From: Vulcanococcus sp. Clear-D1
GTDB lineage: Bacteria > Cyanobacteriota > Cyanobacteriia > PCC-6307 > Cyanobiaceae
Length of the DNA: 64,000 nucleotides
Reading direction: 5' to 3'
Assembly (NCBI RefSeq): GCF_014654725.1
Contig: NZ_JACVZV010000024.1
Location: forward strand, 186,001 to 250,000
The translations under genes were made by a program, and so were the position numbers. This document shows, one piece after another, positions 60,431 through 64,000 of this stretch (the stretch's first letter is position 1; each line of letters begins with the position of its first letter). A model generated the notes under the pieces. It had not been told where the DNA came from and did not search any database. It worked only from the letters and a program-made list of their open reading frames with translations.

Positions 60431-60648
60431 TGATCGAGCAGGCAACCCTTTGGGTATCCACACCTGAGCTGTGCATGCAGCTTCAGGTCAGCCGCTCCTC
60501 CCTGCGCCGTTGGGTGCACAGCGGCCTCCTAAGAGAAGGGCAGCACTGGGTTCGGATGAACCCCTGCTGCCCGCGCTCCGATCAGTTGTGGCAGCCCGAG
60601 CGCTGCGCCGAGCAGATCAACCGGCAGCGGCCTCACTGCCGCCGCTGA
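60430..60648 (+). CDS. Excisionase-like helix-turn-helix protein 2
   Basis: The 72-residue protein (LWVSTPELCMQLQVSRSSLR, then RWVHSGLLREGQHWVRMNP) is a paralogue of the gene before it. Both end in a W..ERC-type segment. Its 3' end overlaps the convergent integrase gene by 32 nt. Confidence 0.75.
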   Translation: MIEQATLWVSTPELCMQLQVSRSSLRRWVHSGLLREGQHWVRMNPCCPRSDQLWQPERCAEQINRQRPHCRR

Positions 60649-62005
60649 GCAGGCGGCGCACCACCGACGCCTTGGTCTGCTCACCACTGATCTCACTTAA
60701 ATACGTGCGGCGGTGCACCTCTGGGCTGTGGCCCATCACGGCCGCCACATCCGCGTAGTTCCAGGTTGTGGTTTCCCGGGCCCGGATCGCATAGGCGTGC
60801 CGCAGGTCATAAGGCACGCAGCGTTCTTTCCGCTTCTGCGCTTTCTTCTTGCCCTGCGCTGGTGCTGTTTCCACCCAGGCGTAGAGCTTGGTTTTCAGCT
60901 CAAACTCCGCTTTGGCATCGGAGCTGCGCAGCTTGTGGCAGCAGAGCGCCCCGAGGCGTTCGTTGTTGTCGCAGCGCTTCACGAGGTCGCGCTCGGGATC
61001 GAATGGTTCGCCGTCCTCGTTCACGAATTTGGGCACATGGCGGCGGCGCAGTTCCTCCAGCCGCTGTTCACCATTGCTCCCGCCCAACCGGTAGCGATCC
61101 ACCCACTCCGCCGGCAGGGGAACTGCCGCGCGAAAGCCCGTCTTCGTGACCTTGATATGGCGAGCGGCCACGCCGATGGTGATCAGCCCGTTCTCATCGG
61201 GCAGGCCATCGATGTGCCACACCTCATGGGGCCGCAGCCCGTAGGTGGCCACCATGGCGAACAACCAACCCCATAGAGGGTCTTCCTCGATCACCTGATC
61301 GAGCCACTCCTCAATGGCCTCTGTGCTCGGGATCCGGCGCCTGGATTCACCGGCCGCCAGGAGCACCACCTTCTTGTGATTGACCATTCCCTTGAGCTCT
61401 TCGCTCAAGCTCTCGGGCGCAATCGAGCCAAACCCCGCCCGGCGCAGCAACGAAACCACCTCCCGCTTCTGGCGGAAGCCCTGGCGGTGCGTCGCCACAG
61501 GCACCAGCGGCTCAGCGGGGTCCGCCAGATGGGCGCGCAGGCTGTCACCGGTGTGGAGAGCAAAGCGGCGCACATCCGCCTCCCGGGCCGCACGATCGGC
61601 CGGCAGCAGGCGGAAATAGCCCTGCCCTTTGAATGGGCCCACAAGGTTCATGTTCACGCCCTGGCGGCGCTGGAACGCCACCACGGCATCACAGATCTCC
61701 GGCCAGCTCGGGGCCAGCCGCGGCGCCATGCCGTCTGGCTCATCGCCTGGGCTACCGAGCAGTTGCTCCAGGGTCGCTCCGGGCTGCCTACGCGCCTCGC
61801 TCACCAGCCGGAAGCAGAGTTCTTCGATCGCCAGATCGTCCTGGCTGGAGCAGCCGCGCACGGCCCGCTCCCGTACCCGCCGACCGGGCAGGTTCTCGTA
61901 GACGCTCACCCAGCGGCTGTTGTGGCCCGCCCGCAACCGAAAGGGCAGGTGATGGGCACGCAACACGCCGTTGGCACTGCTCAGGGCGCTGTTGGCCTGT
62001 GTCAT
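60617..62005 (-). CDS. Tyrosine-recombinase integrase
   Basis: The 462-residue protein has the catalytic set: first Arg in VATYGLRPHEVWHIDG near 253, then YDLRHAYAIRARETTT near 403 (R-H-x-Y with the H-x-x-R position changed), and VMGHSPEVHRRTYLSEI near 428 with the nucleophile Tyr. A core-binding helical region precedes. It begins 238 nt from the 3' end of tRNA-Lys, the usual place of an integrase at its attachment site. Confidence 0.88.
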   Translation of the reverse strand: MTQANSALSSANGVLRAHHLPFRLRAGHNSRWVSVYENLPGRRVRERAVRGCSSQDDLAIEELCFRLVSEARRQPGATLEQLLGSPGDEPDGMAPRLAPSWPEICDAVVAFQRRQGVNMNLVGPFKGQGYFRLLPADRAAREADVRRFALHTGDSLRAHLADPAEPLVPVATHRQGFRQKREVVSLLRRAGFGSIAPESLSEELKGMVNHKKVVLLAAGESRRRIPSTEAIEEWLDQVIEEDPLWGWLFAMVATYGLRPHEVWHIDGLPDENGLITIGVAARHIKVTKTGFRAAVPLPAEWVDRYRLGGSNGEQRLEELRRRHVPKFVNEDGEPFDPERDLVKRCDNNERLGALCCHKLRSSDAKAEFELKTKLYAWVETAPAQGKKKAQKRKERCVPYDLRHAYAIRARETTTWNYADVAAVMGHSPEVHRRTYLSEISGEQTKASVVRRLLSGGSEAAAG

Positions 62006-62080
62006 GGCTCAAGGGCTTTAAGGGGAGAGTTCCCCAGCCGCTGGCCGATCGGTCTCACGGTGCCCCAAGGGATCCCGTGA

Positions 62081-62130
62081 TGTTTGGGGGTGTTTGGGGG
62101 AAACCCCCAAACATTTGGCGCAATTGGCGC
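62081..62130. repeat. Repeat cluster between integrase and tRNA
   Basis: TGTTTGGGGG occurs twice in tandem (62081-62100); the second copy pairs with CCCCCAAACA (62104-62113) around AAA. TTGGCGC then occurs at 62115 and 62124. This could be integrase arm sites. A further hairpin (TTGCTG..ACTGGC/GCCAGT..CAGCAA) lies at 62191-62224. Confidence 0.6.
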
Positions 62131-62242
62131 CTTCTCAGCACGTTCGCGGTCTCATTCCGGCCTGGCGCAAACGCCTGCCAGTAGCCTGAGATCACTTGCT
62201 GGAACTGGCGAAAGCCAGTCAGCAAAAGCTGAGACACAAAAT

Positions 62243-62313
62243 GGGTCGTCTGAGATTCGAACTCAGGACCAATCGGTTAAAAGCCGAGTGCTCTACCGCT
62301 GAGCTAACGACCC
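62243..62313 (-). tRNA. tRNA-Lys (anticodon UUU)
   Basis: Read on the - strand, the acceptor stem GGGTCGT/ACGACCC, D-arm GCTC/GAGC, anticodon loop CTTTTAA and T-arm CTGAG-TTCGAAT-CTCAG are all present. CCA is not encoded. The 3' end faces the integrase, which makes it the likely attachment site. Confidence 0.93.
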
Positions 62314-62405
62314 GCCCGGAGCTGGAGGACCAGGTTCGGGGGTGGCCCTTGCGGGCACCCAGTGAACGTATCACCCGGAGGGTCCGGCCTCCAACCGCGC
62401 CGAGA

Positions 62406-62963
62406 ATGGAGGCCGATGCCGCCGCTCAGCCGCCTGCCATGCCTGATCAGCCCTGGCCTCAACCCACCGTGCATCCCGATGCCTGGGTGGCGGAGTCGGC
62501 CGTGCTGATCGGCGATGTGCGCCTCGCGGCTGGGGCCAGCCTCTGGCCCACCGCCGTGGCCCGTGGTGACGTGTGTGCCATCACAATCGGCGAGGGGAGC
62601 AACGTGCAAGACGGCGCCGTGCTGCATGGCGACCCCGGCCAACCGGTGACCATCGGCGCCGACGTGACCATCGGCCACCGAGCCGTGGTGCATGGCGCGA
62701 CGCTGGACGACGGCTGCCTGATCGGGATCGGCGCCATCGTGCTCAATGGGGTCACCGTGGGAGCTGGTGCACTCGTGGCCGCTGGCTCGGTGGTCACCAA
62801 GAACGTGCCGCCGCGGGCCCTGGTGATGGGTGCACCGGCCCAGCTGAAGCGCGAGCTGAGCGAGGAGCAGGCGGCCGAGCAACGCGAACACGCCCGCCGC
62901 TATCGCCAACTGGCGATGGCCCATGCAGGGCGCTCCAGCGACCTGGGCTTCTCGCAGGCGTGA
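62406..62963 (+). CDS. Gamma-carbonic-anhydrase-like hexapeptide protein
   Basis: From the ATG at 62406 (62439 is possible) the 185-residue protein has left-handed beta-helix repeats: [55 protein letters not shown], then [20 protein letters not shown]. Zinc-ligand His residues sit in [12 protein letters not shown]. This is the YrdA/CaiE-like branch, not CcmM. Likely a core gene beyond the element's tRNA end. Confidence 0.85.
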   Translation: MEADAAAQPPAMPDQPWPQPTVHPDAWVAESAVLIGDVRLAAGASLWPTAVARGDVCAITIGEGSNVQDGAVLHGDPGQPVTIGADVTIGHRAVVHGATLDDGCLIGIGAIVLNGVTVGAGALVAAGSVVTKNVPPRALVMGAPAQLKRELSEEQAAEQREHARRYRQLAMAHAGRSSDLGFSQA

Positions 62964-63056
62964 ATTGCTGCGAAATCAGTCAACTGCCCTAGGGCGCACT
63001 CGGTGGCCTGGGGATGGTCCGTAAGATCAGATCACGCACCTCCGTAACGCCAAGCC

Positions 63057-63179
63057 ATGGACGCCCGGCTTCTGCTCGTTGTGACCCCGATCGCGCTGGC
63101 CGCTGGCTGGGCTGTGTTCAACATCGGCCGCGCTGCCGTGGGCCAGCTCCAGATGATGCTCAAGCGCGCCAACGGCTGA
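63057..63179 (+). CDS. psbY: Photosystem II protein Y
   Basis: The 40-residue protein (MDARLLLVVTPIALAAGWAV, then FNIGRAAVGQLQMMLKR) matches PsbY, a single-helix subunit at the edge of photosystem II. A terminator follows 43 nt after the stop. Confidence 0.92.
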   Translation: MDARLLLVVTPIALAAGWAVFNIGRAAVGQLQMMLKRANG

Positions 63180-63222
63180 TCGCCGCAAGCCTGCTCGCCG
63201 GTCTTTCCGGACCGGCATACCG

Positions 63223-63249
63223 AAAGCCCCCGCCAACGCGGGGGCTTTT
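63223..63249 (+). terminator. Terminator after psbY
   Basis: AAAGCCCCCGC pairs with GCGGGGGCTTT around a short CAAC loop, followed by T residues. Confidence 0.88.
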
Positions 63250-63298
63250 GCGTGATCAGCCCACTTAGCTGGTCAGCTGATCGAGCCTGCGAGGCCCC

Positions 63299-64000
63299 TC
63301 ATTGCCCGAAGGCCACCTGGCAGGCCGCATTGAGTAGCTGGGCTTCGTCGGCGTTCTGTGGGGGATAGCCGTTGAGCGTGCCCGAGCGGCAGTCGGCGCG
63401 GAACGTGAGGGTGTTGGAGCCATCGTCGGCCTGGAAGCTCACCAGATCACCCGACACCTGCACAGAGCTGTAGTACAGCGAGTAATCCGAGTCGGGCACA
63501 ACGATGTAGCTGGTCTCGTTGTTGACGGCACTGTCCACCAGGCTGTCGATCACCGCGAAGGTGGCCAGGCTGCCCAGACCCCAGGCGGCGGCCCGGCCCG
63601 GCCACCAGCCCCAGTTGTTCCACGTGGAGCCGCCGTACCAGCCGTAGCGCCAGGGGCGATTCACGTTCCAGTTGTTGTTCACCCAGTTGGGACGGTTCCG
63701 GTCCCAGGTGTTGATCGCCTGGCGGCGGGTGCGGTTGCGGTCATTCACCCGATCGCTGCGATTGCCCTGGCGCAAGTCGGTGCGATCGGTGCGATTGCTT
63801 TGGCGCAGATCCGTGCGATCGGTTCTGTTCCCCTGGCGGGTGTCCACGCGCCCGCTGCGTTCCGCTGGCCGCGTCTCCAGGCGCAGGCTGCTGCGGTTGC
63901 TGCCCCCGCTGAACGACGAAAACCCCGTGCGGGCGCCACTACCCCCGCGGGACGCCGCGCGACCACCGCCACCATGACCGCCGCCATGGCCACCACCCCC
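63299..64000 (-). CDS. Repeat-rich protein, C-terminal part (5' end outside window)
   Basis: The frame is open to the right edge. The visible 233 residues begin with a Gly/His-rich run, then Arg-rich text and repeats of about 11 residues (NRTDRTDLRQG). A Trp/Asn-rich segment (WNVNRPWRYGWYGGSTWNNW), one hydrophobic stretch (AAWGLGSLATFAVIDSLV) and a beta domain with VSFQADDGSNTLTFRADC follow. It looks like an envelope protein; the signal peptide would lie outside. No family recognised. Confidence 0.65.
   Translation of the reverse strand, partial: GGGGHGGGHGGGGRAASRGGSGARTGFSSFSGGSNRSSLRLETRPAERSGRVDTRQGNRTDRTDLRQSNRTDRTDLRQGNRSDRVNDRNRTRRQAINTWDRNRPNWVNNNWNVNRPWRYGWYGGSTWNNWGWWPGRAAAWGLGSLATFAVIDSLVDSAVNNETSYIVVPDSDYSLYYSSVQVSGDLVSFQADDGSNTLTFRADCRSGTLNGYPPQNADEAQLLNAACQVAFGQ

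Noticed and set aside
1..64000. CRISPR array or cas genes
   Set aside because: No regularly spaced direct repeats with unique spacers and no Cas-like protein were seen; the iterons at 51061 have no spacers.

Overview
The window looks like a GC-rich picocyanobacterial chromosome of the Synechococcus/Cyanobium type. The evidence is a psbY gene, an RpaB-type response regulator, a SepF-family protein, a DUF2811 protein, a DUF4912 protein, a Zur-controlled zinc-uptake locus and many very short proteins. It divides into a defence island, a small-gene/recombination region, a core zinc and housekeeping block, and an integrated element beside a tRNA-Lys gene.

Defence island (1-21.5 kb, + strand). A tightly coupled operon encodes a very large DUF1998 helicase (its N-terminus lies outside the window), a DUF262/HNH protein of the GmrSD type, a DrmD-like SNF2 helicase, a small exported protein of unknown role, an Eco57I-type adenine methylase and a DUF2513 protein. 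The set mixes DISARM class 1, Druantia and GmrSD parts. Next come a broken copy of a STAS/GHKL-ATPase gene, an EVE-domain gene, and an intact STAS-GHKL-DUF4325 gene. The intact gene overlaps a RecQ-phosphoribosyltransferase gene, which overlaps a DprA-like gene. The last two resemble the PsyrTA (RqlHI) toxin-antitoxin defence pair; the coupled STAS-GHKL gene in front is the most novel arrangement in the window. An MltR/HEPN-like gene and a DUF1810 gene close the island.

Small-gene and recombination region (20-28 kb, mostly - strand). It holds a Nif11-domain peptide, a short gene with an inverted degenerate second copy, a DUF433/DUF5615 toxin-antitoxin pair, a SLOG-Gp157-Rad52 group behind a LexA-like box, and a run of overlapping tiny membrane and lipoprotein genes.

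Zinc block (27.8-38.5 kb). Three boxes with the consensus TGARAACNRTTNTCA mark a Zur regulon. It comprises a Fur/Zur repressor with an FAD oxidoreductase, a COG0523 GTPase with a WD40 protein, znuA-znuC-znuB, and a five-gene operon led by a second COG0523 GTPase with a His-rich loop.

Core block (38.5-46.3 kb). It contains small conserved genes, the RpaB-like regulator, a short SepF paralogue, and DUF2811 and DUF4912 proteins. It also holds one of two copies of a repeated hairpin whose 12-nt loop is complementary to the Yfr1-type motif ACTCCTCACAC.

Integrated element (about 46.3-62.2 kb). It has a replication module (initiator-like, DnaB-like, primase), a four-unit 23-bp iteron array upstream of the initiator, two sigma-like factors, a LuxR-type regulator and triple palindromes. 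It also has a phage-type metallophosphoesterase, two ribbon-helix-helix regulators (one with a C15 tract), a tandem pair of excisionase-like proteins and a tyrosine integrase next to tRNA-Lys(UUU). A GTAGCCTCCCG leader motif precedes three of its genes. I see no capsid, portal or terminase gene, so it resembles a replicating integrative element or phage satellite rather than a full prophage; its left end was not located.
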